Shown here: one piece after another, positions 50,517-59,157 of the stretch | Layout of the letters: each line of letters begins with the position of its first letter | Position numbering within the stretch: position 1 is the first letter of the stretch | Assembly: GCA_016125285.1 (NCBI GenBank) | Contig: WGMA01000014.1 | Location: 1 to 64,000 of the forward strand | Origin: Phycisphaera sp. | GTDB lineage: Bacteria > Planctomycetota > Phycisphaerae > Phycisphaerales > Zrk34 | Length of the DNA stretch: 64,000 nucleotides | Direction of reading: 5' to 3' | The notes under the pieces: model-generated | What the model was told of the DNA's origin: nothing | The model's database searches: none | What the model saw: the letters and a program-made list of their open reading frames with translations, nothing else | Translations under genes and position numbers: made by a program

Positions 50517-51029
50517 ATGCAAAGGTTTCTGGCGATGTTGGTGTTGAGCGCCGCGGGCTTGAGCGCGGTGGGATGCGGGCCGATCAAGGTCCCGGACTTC
50601 CCGCCGGCGCTGGTCAATCCCACGGTGACGGTCACGTCGGTGCAGCTGATGGATCAGTCGCCCGAGGCGTCTCGTTACATGGTGCACGTGCTGATGGAGA
50701 ACCCCAACGCGTACGAACTGCCGCTGACGGACGCGAAGTACACGCTGAGCGTGTCGGGCGCGGAGTTCAAGGGCGACATCCCGCCGAACCGCACGCTGCC
50801 GGCGAGCCGCAAGGTCGAGGTGCTGCTCCCGGCCGCGGTGTCGGCCGCCCCGTCGGACAGCTACAGCATCACCGGGTCGATCGAGATGGCCCCGCGGCAC
50901 GAGATGCGTAAGCTGCTGTACGACTTGGGATTTCCCATGCCGCGTGTGCATTTTTCCGGCCAGGGTCCGGTCGGTCCGCCGGGCGCGGGTGACGTCCCCG
51001 CTGCCGCTTCGGCGGAAGTCTCTCCATGA
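50517..51029 (+). CDS. LEA14-like lipoprotein
   Basis: A 170-residue exported protein. Signal peptide and lipobox end in SAVGC; the mature part (PTVTVTSVQLMDQSPEASRYMVHVLMENPNAYELPLTDAKYTLSVSGAEF, read in two halves) is a WHy/LEA14-type domain, a fibronectin-like fold found in desiccation-protective and lipid-binding proteins. ATG 50517 follows GTGGAG. The last 30 residues are P/A/G-rich. Function unknown in bacteria. Confidence 0.8.
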   Translation: MQRFLAMLVLSAAGLSAVGCGPIKVPDFPPALVNPTVTVTSVQLMDQSPEASRYMVHVLMENPNAYELPLTDAKYTLSVSGAEFKGDIPPNRTLPASRKVEVLLPAAVSAAPSDSYSITGSIEMAPRHEMRKLLYDLGFPMPRVHFSGQGPVGPPGAGDVPAAASAEVSP

Positions 51030-51111
51030 CCCGCTCTCGACGAGTGAATGGGTCTGAGTCCGCTCGCGGCACGACGCCGCGGCAACTACTGAAGAGTGGT
51101 CGAAGAACGCC

Positions 51112-51750
51112 ATGAGCTTTCGGCGAGTCGAGCTGGTTGTGTTCGATCTGGGCGGCGTGCTGATCCGCTGTGTCAGCGGGTGGCGCGAGGCGTGTGATCG
51201 CGCCGGCGTGCCCTACTCGCGCGAGCTGGCCGACCCCAAGTTCAAGGCCGAGTTCGTCAAGATCACCAAGCAGTTCGAGACCGGCGTCATCGGCCACAAC
51301 GCCTACGCCGAGGCCGTCGCCAAGAACACCTCCTACCAGGCCTCGCAAGTCCTGCAGATCCTCGGCGCCTGGCTCATCGAGCTCTACCCCGGCGTGGCCG
51401 AGATGCTCGAGGTGCTCGGCCAGTCCGGCATCGAGACCGCCATCCTCTCCAACACCAACCCCGTCCACTGGAAGCTCATCCACGAGGCGCCGCAGTTCTC
51501 GCCGCTCAACGTCCTGCAGAACCGCTTCGCCAGCCACCTGATCGGCTGCTGCAAGCCCAAGGCCGCGGCGTACGAGCACGTCGAGTCCCACACGAACATT
51601 GACCCGAAGAAGATCCTGTTCTTCGACGACCTCGAGGACAACGTCAACGCCGCCGCGTGGCAGGACTGGAAGACCAAACGCATCGACTCCTCCGGCGACA
51701 CCGTCGGCCAGATCGAGAAGTACCTGCGACGGTATGGCGTGATTGAGTGA
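51112..51750 (+). CDS. HAD-superfamily hydrolase
   Basis: A 212-residue cytosolic phosphatase-type protein. Motif I is FDLGGVLIRC (nucleophile D12; the second Asp of DxD is Gly, as in YihX-like members); motif II is ILSNTNPVH; motif III is K in CKPKAAAYEHV; motif IV is FFDDLEDNV. YihX-like enzymes dephosphorylate sugar phosphates; substrate here unknown. ATG 51112 begins the fold. Its stop is directly followed by a heptamer array. Confidence 0.9.
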   Translation: MSFRRVELVVFDLGGVLIRCVSGWREACDRAGVPYSRELADPKFKAEFVKITKQFETGVIGHNAYAEAVAKNTSYQASQVLQILGAWLIELYPGVAEMLEVLGQSGIETAILSNTNPVHWKLIHEAPQFSPLNVLQNRFASHLIGCCKPKAAAYEHVESHTNIDPKKILFFDDLEDNVNAAAWQDWKTKRIDSSGDTVGQIEKYLRRYGVIE

Positions 51751-51789
51751 TCCGATTTCGGATTGCGGATTTGGGATTTCGGATTGGGG
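51751..51789. repeat. Heptamer repeat array, family C
   Basis: Units on the plus strand: GATTTCG, GATTGCG, GATTTGG, GATTTCG, GATTGGG, right after the stop of the HAD gene. Same unit as the AATCCGAA-type arrays read on the other strand. Confidence 0.8.
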
Positions 51790-51799
51790 CCGGACCCGA

Positions 51800-52090
51800 T
51801 CAAAGTCCGTTACGCTCTAATACACCGACGAGTCGATCCGCGAGTTCGCGCCACTCGCTTGGAGCAATCCCCGGACATTCGGGCTCAAAATGCGTCTGCA
51901 TGCCTTTCATCAGATCGTTCGTGCGCTGGGCACGTGAAGCATGCTTCGCCTTTGTCCGACGCGAAAAAGAACTTCCACGACGGTAGGCAATGCGAGCAAC
52001 CTCTTCGCTGGGCCACCACGGATCACCTTCTCGGTAGAAACGTTCGATTTCATCGGCAAGCTCAGCTTCGACTTGTTCTTGCGAATGCAT
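51800..52090 (-). CDS. Small hypothetical protein
   Basis: A 96-residue soluble protein, MHSQEQVEAELADEIERF at its start, rich in E, R and A, with WWPSEEVARIAYRRG and a terminal LADRLVGVLERNGL. No family is recognised and no membrane or signal segment is seen. The start is not supported by a strong ribosome site (TAGGC). Codon usage and length make it a plausible gene but it could be a chance frame. Confidence 0.55.
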   Translation of the reverse strand: MHSQEQVEAELADEIERFYREGDPWWPSEEVARIAYRRGSSFSRRTKAKHASRAQRTNDLMKGMQTHFEPECPGIAPSEWRELADRLVGVLERNGL

Positions 52091-52143
52091 GCCTACATTC
52101 TAACACAGCCACGTAGAGCCTCCGGTACACGGGTCTCCGTCGT

Positions 52144-52190
52144 CAATTTGCATTTTGCAATGACCATTTTGCAATTTGCAATTTCCTCTC
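52144..52190. repeat. AT-rich dispersed repeat, family G
   Basis: AATTTGCATTTTGCAATGAC followed by CATTTTGCAATTTGCAATTTCC. A near copy lies at 59.1 kb. It is next to the purL upstream region and is clearly AT-rich against its surroundings. Confidence 0.7.
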
Positions 52191-52226
52191 GAACGACACC
52201 CCTATGACGCCGAACGCGGACCCGAC

Positions 52227-52232
52227 TATCAT
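52227..52232 (+). promoter_or_regulatory. -10 box TATCAT of purL (leaderless)
   Basis: TATCAT ends 10 bp before the ATG at 52243, and no Shine-Dalgarno is present. The same TATCAT(GG) word with 9-bp spacing stands before purQ, so the two genes of the same pathway may share a promoter type and make leaderless mRNAs. Confidence 0.45.
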
Positions 52233-52242
52233 GGCCGCCGCT

Positions 52243-55200
52243 ATGAGTACAACGGATACCAGCACGGAAGCCGCCCCGCCCGAAGCCTCGCCCGAACACC
52301 GCCGCCGCGTGTGGCGCGTGGAGGTGCACCCGCTCGATCCCGCCGACGACCCGCTCGGGCGCAGCGTCGCCTCGGAGGTGCGTGACATGCAGCTGGCCGC
52401 GTCGCTCGGCGACGTGCGCACCGCACGCGTGTTCCTCATCCAGGCGGCGTTCGACCAGGACACCGTCGAGCGCATCGCCGGCGAGCTGCTCACCGACCCC
52501 GTCACGCAGCGCTACCGCCTCGGCGCGACGCCGCGCCAGGACGACGCGGCCTGCATCGAGGTCCACTACCTGCCCGGCGTCATGGACCCCGTCGCCGCGT
52601 CGACCACCGACGCCATCGCGGAGATGCTCGGCGACGCCTTCGATTCGCGCTGCGCCGTCCGCACCGGCACGCGGTTCGACCTGTTCGGCGCGACCCACGA
52701 AGAAGCCGCGGTCATCGCAGAACGCCTGCTCGCCAACACCGTCGTACAGTCGATCCACGATGCGCCCGAGTGGCCGCAGCAGTTCATCGAGGGCACGCCT
52801 TACGAGTTCAACCTCGTGCACGTGTCGATCCGCGACCTCGACGACGACGGGCTGATGAAGCTGTCGCGCGACGGCCACCTGTTCCTGTCGCTCGAAGAGA
52901 TGACCGCCGTCCGCGACTACTTCCGCGGCATCGACCGCGACCCGACCGACATCGAGCTCGAAACGCTCGCCCAGACGTGGTCCGAGCACTGCGTGCACAA
53001 GACGCTGAAGAGTCGGATTCGCTACAGCGAATCCTCCAATTCCGAAATGGGGCCCACGGCCGCAGACTGGGCCGATCGTCCGGGTCACGAGCTCACCGAA
53101 GAAGGCCTCGTCATCGATAACTTATTGAAGTCGACGATCGCCGCGGCGACGAACCACCTGATCGCCGACGGCCTCGACTGGTGCATCAGCGTCTTCGTCG
53201 ACAACGCCGGCATCATCCAGTTCGACGACGAGCACGCGGTGACGTTCAAGGTCGAGACGCACAACCACCCCTCGGCGATCGAGCCGTACGGCGGCGCGGC
53301 GACGGGCATCGGCGGCTGCATCCGCGACACGATGGGCACCGGCCTGTGCGCCAAGCCCATCGCCAACACCGACATCTTCTGCGTCGCGAACCCCGGCATC
53401 GCGTTCGACGACCTGCCCAAGGGCGTGCTGCACCCGCGGCGTGTGCTCAAGCAGGTCGTCGCCGGCGTGCGCGACTACGGCAACCGCATGGGCATCCCGA
53501 CCGTCGACGGCCTCGTCTGGTTCGACGACCGCTACCTCGGCAACCCGCTCGTGTTCGCCGGGTCCGTCGGCCTGATCCCCAACGACAAGTGCTTCGGCGA
53601 CGCCAGGCCCGGCGACCGCATCGTCGTCCTCGGCGGGCGCACCGGGCGCGACGGCATCCACGGCGCGACCTTCTCCAGCGCCGAGCTGACCGACACGCAC
53701 GCCGACGAGTTCAGCCACGCGGTGCAGATCGGCAACGCGATCACCGAGAAGAAGACGCTCGACGTGATCCTCCAGGCGCGCGATCACGCCGACGGGTGTC
53801 TGTACAGCGCGATCACCGACTGTGGCGCGGGCGGATACTCCAGCGCGGTCGGCGAGATGGGCGAGAAGATCGGCGCGTTCGTGCAGCTCGACAAGGCGCC
53901 GCTGAAGTATGCGGGCCTCAGCTACACCGAGATATGGATCAGCGAGGCGCAGGAACGCATGGTGCTCGCGGTGCCGGTCGAGAACCTCGACAAGGTGCGC
54001 GCCCTCGCCGCGGCGGAGGACGTGGAGGTCTGCGACCTCGGCCACTTCGGCACGGACAACAAGGAGCTCGTGCTCAACTACTTCCACCACGAGGTGGGCC
54101 GACTCGCGATGGAGCTGCTGCACGACGGCATCCCGCAGCCCGTGCGCGAGGCGGTGTGGAGCGGCGGACTGAATCACGCGCCCGCTGCGGATCAATCCGA
54201 AATCCGAAATCCGAAATCGGTGACACGCTGCTCGCGCTGCTCGGCCACCCCAACATCGCCTCCAAGCACTGGATCATCCGTCAGTACGACCACGAGGTGC
54301 AGGGCTCCAGCGTCGTCAAGCCGCTGGTCGGCGTGCATCAGGACGGCCCGTCGGACGCGTCGGTGATCCGGCCGAAGCTCAACACGTCGCGCGGCATCGC
54401 GCTGTCGTGCGGGCTGGCGACGATGCTCGGCGACGTCGATCCCTACTGGATGACGCTCGCGGCGATCGACGAGGCGGTGCGCAACGCCGTGTGCGTCGGC
54501 GCGGACCCGAGCCGCATCGCGATCCTCGACAACTTCTGCTGGGCGAAGTGCGACAAGCCGAAGAACCTCGGCTCGCTGGTCCGCGCGGCGGAGGCGTGCT
54601 ACGACGGCGCGCTGGCGTATCGCACGCCGTTCGTGAGCGGCAAGGACTCGCTCAACAACCAGTTCACGCGCGACGACGGGTCGATCATCGAGATCCCGCC
54701 GACGCTGCTGATCAGCGCCGTGGGCATCGTCGACGACGTGGCCGAGTGCGTGACGATGGACGCCAAGCGCCCGGGCAACGTGCTGCTGCAGGTCGGCCTC
54801 ACGACGCCGCACCTCGGCGGCTCGCACTACCACGCCGCTTGCGGCTTGGCATCCAGTGGCGACATCCCCCGCGTCGACCTGAACACCGCGCCGCACACGC
54901 TCGCGACCCTCGCCGAGCTGATCACGCGGGCGTTGGTCCGCAGCGCCCACGACTGCTCGGAGGGCGGCATGCTCGTCGCCGCGGCGGAGATGGCGTTCGC
55001 CGGTCGCCTCGGCCTCGACCTTGACACCGCCGGCGTGCCGCGCGGGGGCGTGGAGCTGTCGACCACCGCCGCGTGTTTCGCCGAAACGCCCACGCGCGTG
55101 CTGCTCGAAGTCCACCCCGACAAGATCGACGCCGTCGCCCGCACGCTGCGCGAGGCCGGCGTCCCGTTCGGCCAGATCGGCACGTTCACCGACACGCAGC

Positions 55201-55292
55201 GCCTCACGCTCCGCACGCCCGACGCCGGCCTCATCGCCGACCTCGCCGTCGAAGACCTGTGGACCGCGTGGCGCACGCCCCTGAACTGGTGA
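52243..55292 (+). CDS. purL: Phosphoribosylformylglycinamidine synthase PurL, PurS-PurL-type, frameshifted
   Basis: About 1010 codons in two frames. The N-terminal 250 residues contain PurS-like repeats ([22 protein letters not shown]), then the PurL core: [57 protein letters not shown]. At 54195-54218 a heptamer tract occurs and the downstream part ([18 protein letters not shown] ... [15 protein letters not shown]) is in a frame one base off. It catalyses the ATP- and glutamine-dependent fourth step of purine synthesis with PurQ. ATG 52243 fits the leaderless signal; the frame is open from 52204. Either a sequencing/assembly slip, a phase-variable tract, or a broken gene. Confidence 0.9.
54195..54218. 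repeat. (ATCCGAA)3 heptamer tract inside purL
   Basis: Three perfect tandem ATCCGAA units (54195-54215) plus a partial unit (ATC), the same unit as in dnaE and the intergenic arrays. Three units leave the two halves of purL out of frame; one or four units would restore the frame. Confidence 0.85.
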
Positions 55293-55350
55293 TCGCCTAC
55301 ACTATGTCCGTTTCGCGTCGCCGCTCGCGGCGTGTGACGAAGCGAAACAG

Positions 55351-55415
55351 ATGCGGGATGCTCGATGCCGGATGGCTTCGCGGCATCGAGCATCCGGTAA
55401 CCAGCATCCAGCATC
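55351..55415. repeat. Inverted repeat, family E
   Basis: Perfect 14-bp arms GATGCTCGATGCCG (55357-55370) and CGGCATCGAGCATC (55381-55394) around GATGGCTTCG, followed by GGTAACCAGCATCCAGCATC. It lies right before the esterase gene and provides most of the gap after purL. Confidence 0.85.
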
Positions 55416-55433
55416 TTTCAGCAGGAGTTGATG

Positions 55434-57452
55434 ATGCGTATCGCCTTTCGAATAGTCGCCATCGCGCTGTGCCTCGCCTCGTTCGCCCTTGCCGACGGCC
55501 CGGGCGACAACGTCGCCGACAGCGTCCGCCGCATCCCCAAGCTCGGCATCGAGGTCCCGGCGGAACAGAAGGCGGAGCTCGAGAAGAGGCTCGCCGATCT
55601 GGTCGGCCGCATGCAGCAGGTCGCGCAGGACAAGCACCTGATCGAGCTGCTGCCCGACATCGTCGTCTTCTACAAGGCGGCGCACGACGCGCTGGCCTAT
55701 CAGGAGTTCTTCAACGAGCGCGAGATCAAGACCGCGTTCACGCTCATCGACGAAGGCGTCAAGCGCGCCGACGGCCTGCTCGCCGACGAGGCGCCGTGGG
55801 TGCATTCCACGGGACTCGTCGTGCGCGGCTACCGCTCGAAGATCGACGGATCGATCCAGCCCTACGGCCTGGTCGTGCCCGAGTCGTACGACTTCCACGG
55901 CTCGCGGAAGTTCAGGCTCGACGTGTGGTTCCACGGCCGCGGCGAGACGCTCAGCGAGCTGGCGTTCGTCAACCAGCGCATGCACAGCCCCGGCCAGTAC
56001 ACGCCGCGCGACACGATCGTGCTGCACCCGTACGGCCGGTACTCCAACGCGTTCAAGTTCGCCGGGGAGGTCGACGTGCTCGAGGCGATCGAGGACGTCA
56101 AGCAGCGTTACCGCATCGACGACGACATGATCTCCGTGCGCGGGTTCTCGATGGGCGGCGCGGCGTGCTGGCAGTTCGCCACGCACTACGCCGACCGCTG
56201 GTTCGCCGCGAACCCCGGCGCCGGGTTCGCCGAGACCGAGGAGTTTCTCCGCACGTTCCAGGGCGAGACGCTCAACCCCACGTGGTACGAACGCAAGCTG
56301 TGGAACATGTACGACTGCACCGATTACGCGGCGAACCTGTACAACCTGCCGACGGTGGCGTACAGCGGCGAGATCGACAAGCAGAAGCAGGCCGCGGACA
56401 TCATGGCCAAGGCGCTGAACGCCGAGGGCATGACGCTGACGCACGTGATCGGGCCCGGCGCGGCGCACCACATCGAGCCCGGCGCCGCGAAGATCATCGA
56501 GGCGAAGCTCGACAGCATCGCCGCCACACCGCGACCCGCGCTGCGGCGTCGCGTCCAGCTCGTGACCTACACGCTGAGGTACAACCGCATGTACTGGGTC
56601 ACGATCGACGGCATGGGCGAGCACTGGTCGCGCGCCCGCGTCGACGCGGCGTTCGTCGGCGACAACGCCGTGACGGTTACCACGAAGAACGTCACGGACC
56701 TGACGCTCGACGTGCCCGCCGGGACAAGCCCCGCGGCGATCGACAAGCCGATGACGCTGACGATCGACGGGCAGGCGATCCCCGGCGCGCCGCAGACCGA
56801 GACCGACCACTCGTGGCGTGTGCAGCTGTACCGCGAGGGCGACACGTGGAAGCTCGGCGGACGCCCGCTCGACATCGGCCTCCGCAAGTCGCACGACATG
56901 CAGGGCCCGATCGACGACGCGTTCATGGACTCGTTCATCTTCGTGCGTCCGACCGGCAGGGCCGCGAACGACAAGGTCGGCAAGTGGGCCGGGGCCGAGC
57001 TCGAGCACGCCATCGAGCACTGGCGGCGCCACTTCCGCGGCGAGGCGCGCGTCGTCAACGACACCGAGCTGACCGACCTGCAGATCGCTAACGCCAACAT
57101 CGTGCTGTGGGGCGACCCCTCGTCCAACGCCGTGATGAAGAAGATCGCCGACAAGCTGCCGATCAAGTGGACCGGCGACGCGATCACCGCGGGCGACCGC
57201 AAGTGGCCCGCCGCGAACCACGGCCTGATCGCGATCTACCCCAACCCGCTGAACCCCTCACGCTACGTCGTGCTCAACAGCAGCTTCACCTACCGCGAGT
57301 TCGCGTACCTCAACAACGCCCGCCAAGTCCCCAAGCTGCCCGACTGGGCGGTGATCGACGTCGACACCCCGCCCGACGCGCTGTGGCCCGGCAAGGTCGT
57401 CGACGCGGACTTCTTCGACGAGGCCTGGGCGCTGAAGCCCGCAAGGAAGTAA
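55434..57452 (+). CDS. Secreted serine esterase/peptidase (alpha/beta hydrolase)
   Basis: A 672-residue exported protein. Signal peptide of about 20 residues; N-terminal helical region; a catalytic alpha/beta-hydrolase domain at about 150-350 with the nucleophile motif GFSMGGAACWQ and the oxyanion-region WFHGRGET; a late AAHHIE may hold the catalytic His. The C-terminal 250 residues form a beta-rich module. Similar to S9/esterase proteins that cleave peptides or acetyl-xylan; substrate unproved. ATG 55434 has GGAG six bases upstream. Its 3' end runs into repeat families E and F. Confidence 0.85.
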   Translation: MRIAFRIVAIALCLASFALADGPGDNVADSVRRIPKLGIEVPAEQKAELEKRLADLVGRMQQVAQDKHLIELLPDIVVFYKAAHDALAYQEFFNEREIKTAFTLIDEGVKRADGLLADEAPWVHSTGLVVRGYRSKIDGSIQPYGLVVPESYDFHGSRKFRLDVWFHGRGETLSELAFVNQRMHSPGQYTPRDTIVLHPYGRYSNAFKFAGEVDVLEAIEDVKQRYRIDDDMISVRGFSMGGAACWQFATHYADRWFAANPGAGFAETEEFLRTFQGETLNPTWYERKLWNMYDCTDYAANLYNLPTVAYSGEIDKQKQAADIMAKALNAEGMTLTHVIGPGAAHHIEPGAAKIIEAKLDSIAATPRPALRRRVQLVTYTLRYNRMYWVTIDGMGEHWSRARVDAAFVGDNAVTVTTKNVTDLTLDVPAGTSPAAIDKPMTLTIDGQAIPGAPQTETDHSWRVQLYREGDTWKLGGRPLDIGLRKSHDMQGPIDDAFMDSFIFVRPTGRAANDKVGKWAGAELEHAIEHWRRHFRGEARVVNDTELTDLQIANANIVLWGDPSSNAVMKKIADKLPIKWTGDAITAGDRKWPAANHGLIAIYPNPLNPSRYVVLNSSFTYREFAYLNNARQVPKLPDWAVIDVDTPPDALWPGKVVDADFFDEAWALKPARK

Positions 57453-57610
57453 TGACCAATGACCAGGCGCCAATGACCAATGCCAGGGAGATGATGCTCG
57501 ATGCTGGATGGCTCCGCGGCTTCGGTCATCCAGCATCGCGAGCGAAGCGAGCCATCCAGTATCCCGCATCGGTTCCCCATTGATCATTGGGATTGGGTCA
57601 TTGGGCATTC
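57453..57610. repeat. Nested inverted repeats, families F and E
   Basis: Outer pair: AATGACCAATGACCAGGCG (from 57453) against ATTGATCATTGGGATTGGGT and CATTGGGCATTCCC near 57580-57610. Inner family E: GATGCTGGATG / CATCCAGCATC and a GGATGGCTC / GAGCCATCC pair (57491-57560). The gap between the esterase and purQ is filled by this; only the purQ TATCAT box follows. Confidence 0.8.
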
Positions 57611-57644
57611 CCGTCAGGCGCGGTCTGGCGGCGAGCCGATTTGC

Positions 57645-57650
57645 TATCAT
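57645..57650 (+). promoter_or_regulatory. -10 box TATCAT of purQ (leaderless)
   Basis: TATCATGG ends 9 bp before the ATG at 57660, without any Shine-Dalgarno. Matches the purL box. Confidence 0.45.
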
Positions 57651-57659
57651 GGATCGATC

Positions 57660-58436
57660 ATGAAACCGAAAACACTCATCCTCCGCACGGCCGGGACGAA
57701 CTGCGACGAAGAGCTCGCGCACGCGTTTCGGCTGGCGGGGTCGGACACGGACAAAGTCCACCTCAACACGCTGATCGAGCAGCCGGCGATGCTCGACGGA
57801 TTCGACATGCTCGGGCTGCCCGGCGGGTTCAGCTACGGCGACGACATCGCGGCGGGGCGCATCTTCGCGAACCGCCTGCGGCATCGCCTCTACGACGCGC
57901 TGCGGACGTTCGTCGCGGCGGGCAAGCCGGTCATCGGCATCTGCAACGGCTTCCAGCTGATGGTCAAGGCGGGGCTGCTCCCGGCGTTCGAGCTGCCGGA
58001 GGGCGCGCCGCCGAAGCAGGTCGTCACGCTGACCGACAACGCGAAGCCGCGATTTGTCGATCGTTGGGTCGGCCTGCGTGTCGACGCCGACACGCGCTGC
58101 GTGTGGACGGCGGGGCTCGGCGAGTTCGAGCTGCCGATCGCGCACGGCGAGGGCCGCTTCGTCGCCGACGACGACGTGCTCAACAAGCTCGAGGAGCAGG
58201 GCCAGGTCGCGCTGCGTTACACCGACAACCCCAACGGCTCGCTGCGCGACATCGCGGGCCTGTGCGACCCGACCGGCCTCGTGTTCGGACTGATGCCGCA
58301 CCCCGAGCGCTTCACGCACATCACCAACCACCCGCGCTGGACCCGCGAGACGATCACGTCACCCGCGGGCCTGCAGATGTTCCGCAACGCGGTGGCGCAC
58401 GTGACGTCCGACAACGGCGCGCCGGCGGGGGCGTGA
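57660..58436 (+). CDS. purQ: Phosphoribosylformylglycinamidine synthase PurQ (glutaminase)
   Basis: A 258-residue class-I glutamine amidotransferase that supplies ammonia to PurL. Nucleophile C95 in GICNGFQLMVKAG; LPGGFSYGDDIAAGR; catalytic His/Glu in GLMPHPERF near the end. Length matches stand-alone PurQ. It is 2.4 kb downstream of purL with an unrelated esterase gene and repeats between, so the genes are near but not an operon. Likely leaderless (see box upstream). A composite repeat begins about 20 bp after the stop. Confidence 0.95.
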   Translation: MKPKTLILRTAGTNCDEELAHAFRLAGSDTDKVHLNTLIEQPAMLDGFDMLGLPGGFSYGDDIAAGRIFANRLRHRLYDALRTFVAAGKPVIGICNGFQLMVKAGLLPAFELPEGAPPKQVVTLTDNAKPRFVDRWVGLRVDADTRCVWTAGLGEFELPIAHGEGRFVADDDVLNKLEEQGQVALRYTDNPNGSLRDIAGLCDPTGLVFGLMPHPERFTHITNHPRWTRETITSPAGLQMFRNAVAHVTSDNGAPAGA

Positions 58437-58457
58437 TCAGATTGTCATTTGGGCTCG

Positions 58458-58678
58458 GGTGGCACTGACAAGCGCCGCTTGTCAGTGGCGCTGTGCCTTG
58501 TATCGTGTCGGCGGCGCGCGATGGATGTGCGGTTGGAGGGCTCGCTTGGGCGGGTTTCTTTCACCCTCGCCCTCTCCCGGTGGGAGAGCGGAATGGCGCA
58601 CCGACACACGGCGGGGAACGAGAACACGATCACCAAATGATGTTCGCCACTGACAAGCTGCGCTTGTCAGTGCCACCC
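58458..58678. repeat. Composite repeat: family B - family A (inverted) - family B
   Basis: Left: GGGTGGCACTGACAAGC / GCTTGTCAGTGGC palindrome (58458-58489). Middle: CACCCTCGCCCTCTCCC / GGGAGAG hairpin (58561-58589), inverted against the 27.2-kb copy. Right: GCCACTGACAAGC / GCTTGTCAGTGCC (58646-58677). It fills the whole gap between purQ and the CoA-binding gene. Confidence 0.88.
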
Positions 58679-58681
58679 CGA

Positions 58682-59041
58682 TCACGGATGGTCGAGCACG
58701 TCGACGATCGAGCACGCCATGATGGGTTGGAACCCGAGCACGCGCGCCAGGTCGATGACCTCGTCGGACTCGGTGCCGGGGTTGAGCCAGAGTTCGCCCA
58801 CGTCGCCGCGCTCCGCGAGGGCGGGCAGCACGTCGAGCACGCGCTTGGGCGGCAGATAAACGGTCGCGCGATCGATCGGTCCCGGCACGGCGCTCACGTC
58901 GGGGTAGACCTCGAGACCTTCGATCTCGCTGGCTGTCGGGTTCACCGGCAGCACGGTGTGGCCCTGACGCAGGTACACGCGCACCGCCTTGTTGCCGTAC
59001 TTGCTCGGGTCCGTCGACGCGCCGATCACCATTACACGCAT
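58682..59041 (-). CDS. CoA-binding domain protein (YccU-like)
   Basis: A 119-residue Rossmann-like protein. VIGASTDPSKYGNKAVRVYL is the first CoA-binding segment, then YLPPKRVLDVLPALAERG and LWLNPGTESDEVIDLARVLG. Such stand-alone CoA-binding proteins are common but lack a proved role. ATG 59041 has GGAGG seven bases upstream. It is preceded on its strand by the hydroxyproline genes but separated by a repeat, so it need not belong to that pathway. Confidence 0.88.
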   Translation of the reverse strand: MRVMVIGASTDPSKYGNKAVRVYLRQGHTVLPVNPTASEIEGLEVYPDVSAVPGPIDRATVYLPPKRVLDVLPALAERGDVGELWLNPGTESDEVIDLARVLGFQPIMACSIVDVLDHP

Positions 59042-59097
59042 GTCATGCCTCCAACGTGTTCGATGCGGGCGCACATCTTTCGGTCACCCTCTCGGTC

Positions 59098-59140
59098 ATT
59101 TCGCATTTTGCAATGACCATTTTTCAATTTGCATTTTCTT
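59098..59140. repeat. AT-rich dispersed repeat, family G
   Basis: ATTTCGCATTTTGCAATGAC followed by CATTTTTCAATTTGCATTTTC; shares the word CATTTTGCAATGACCATTTT with the copy at 52.1 kb. It lies between the CoA-binding and D-amino-acid oxidoreductase genes. Confidence 0.7.
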
Positions 59141-59157
59141 ATAGGCGCTCGTGCCGC

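Noticed and set aside
52204-52243. Longer purL start at 52204
   Set aside because: Its added residues come before the TATCAT box and would have no leader or ribosome site; 52243 fits better, though it is not proved.
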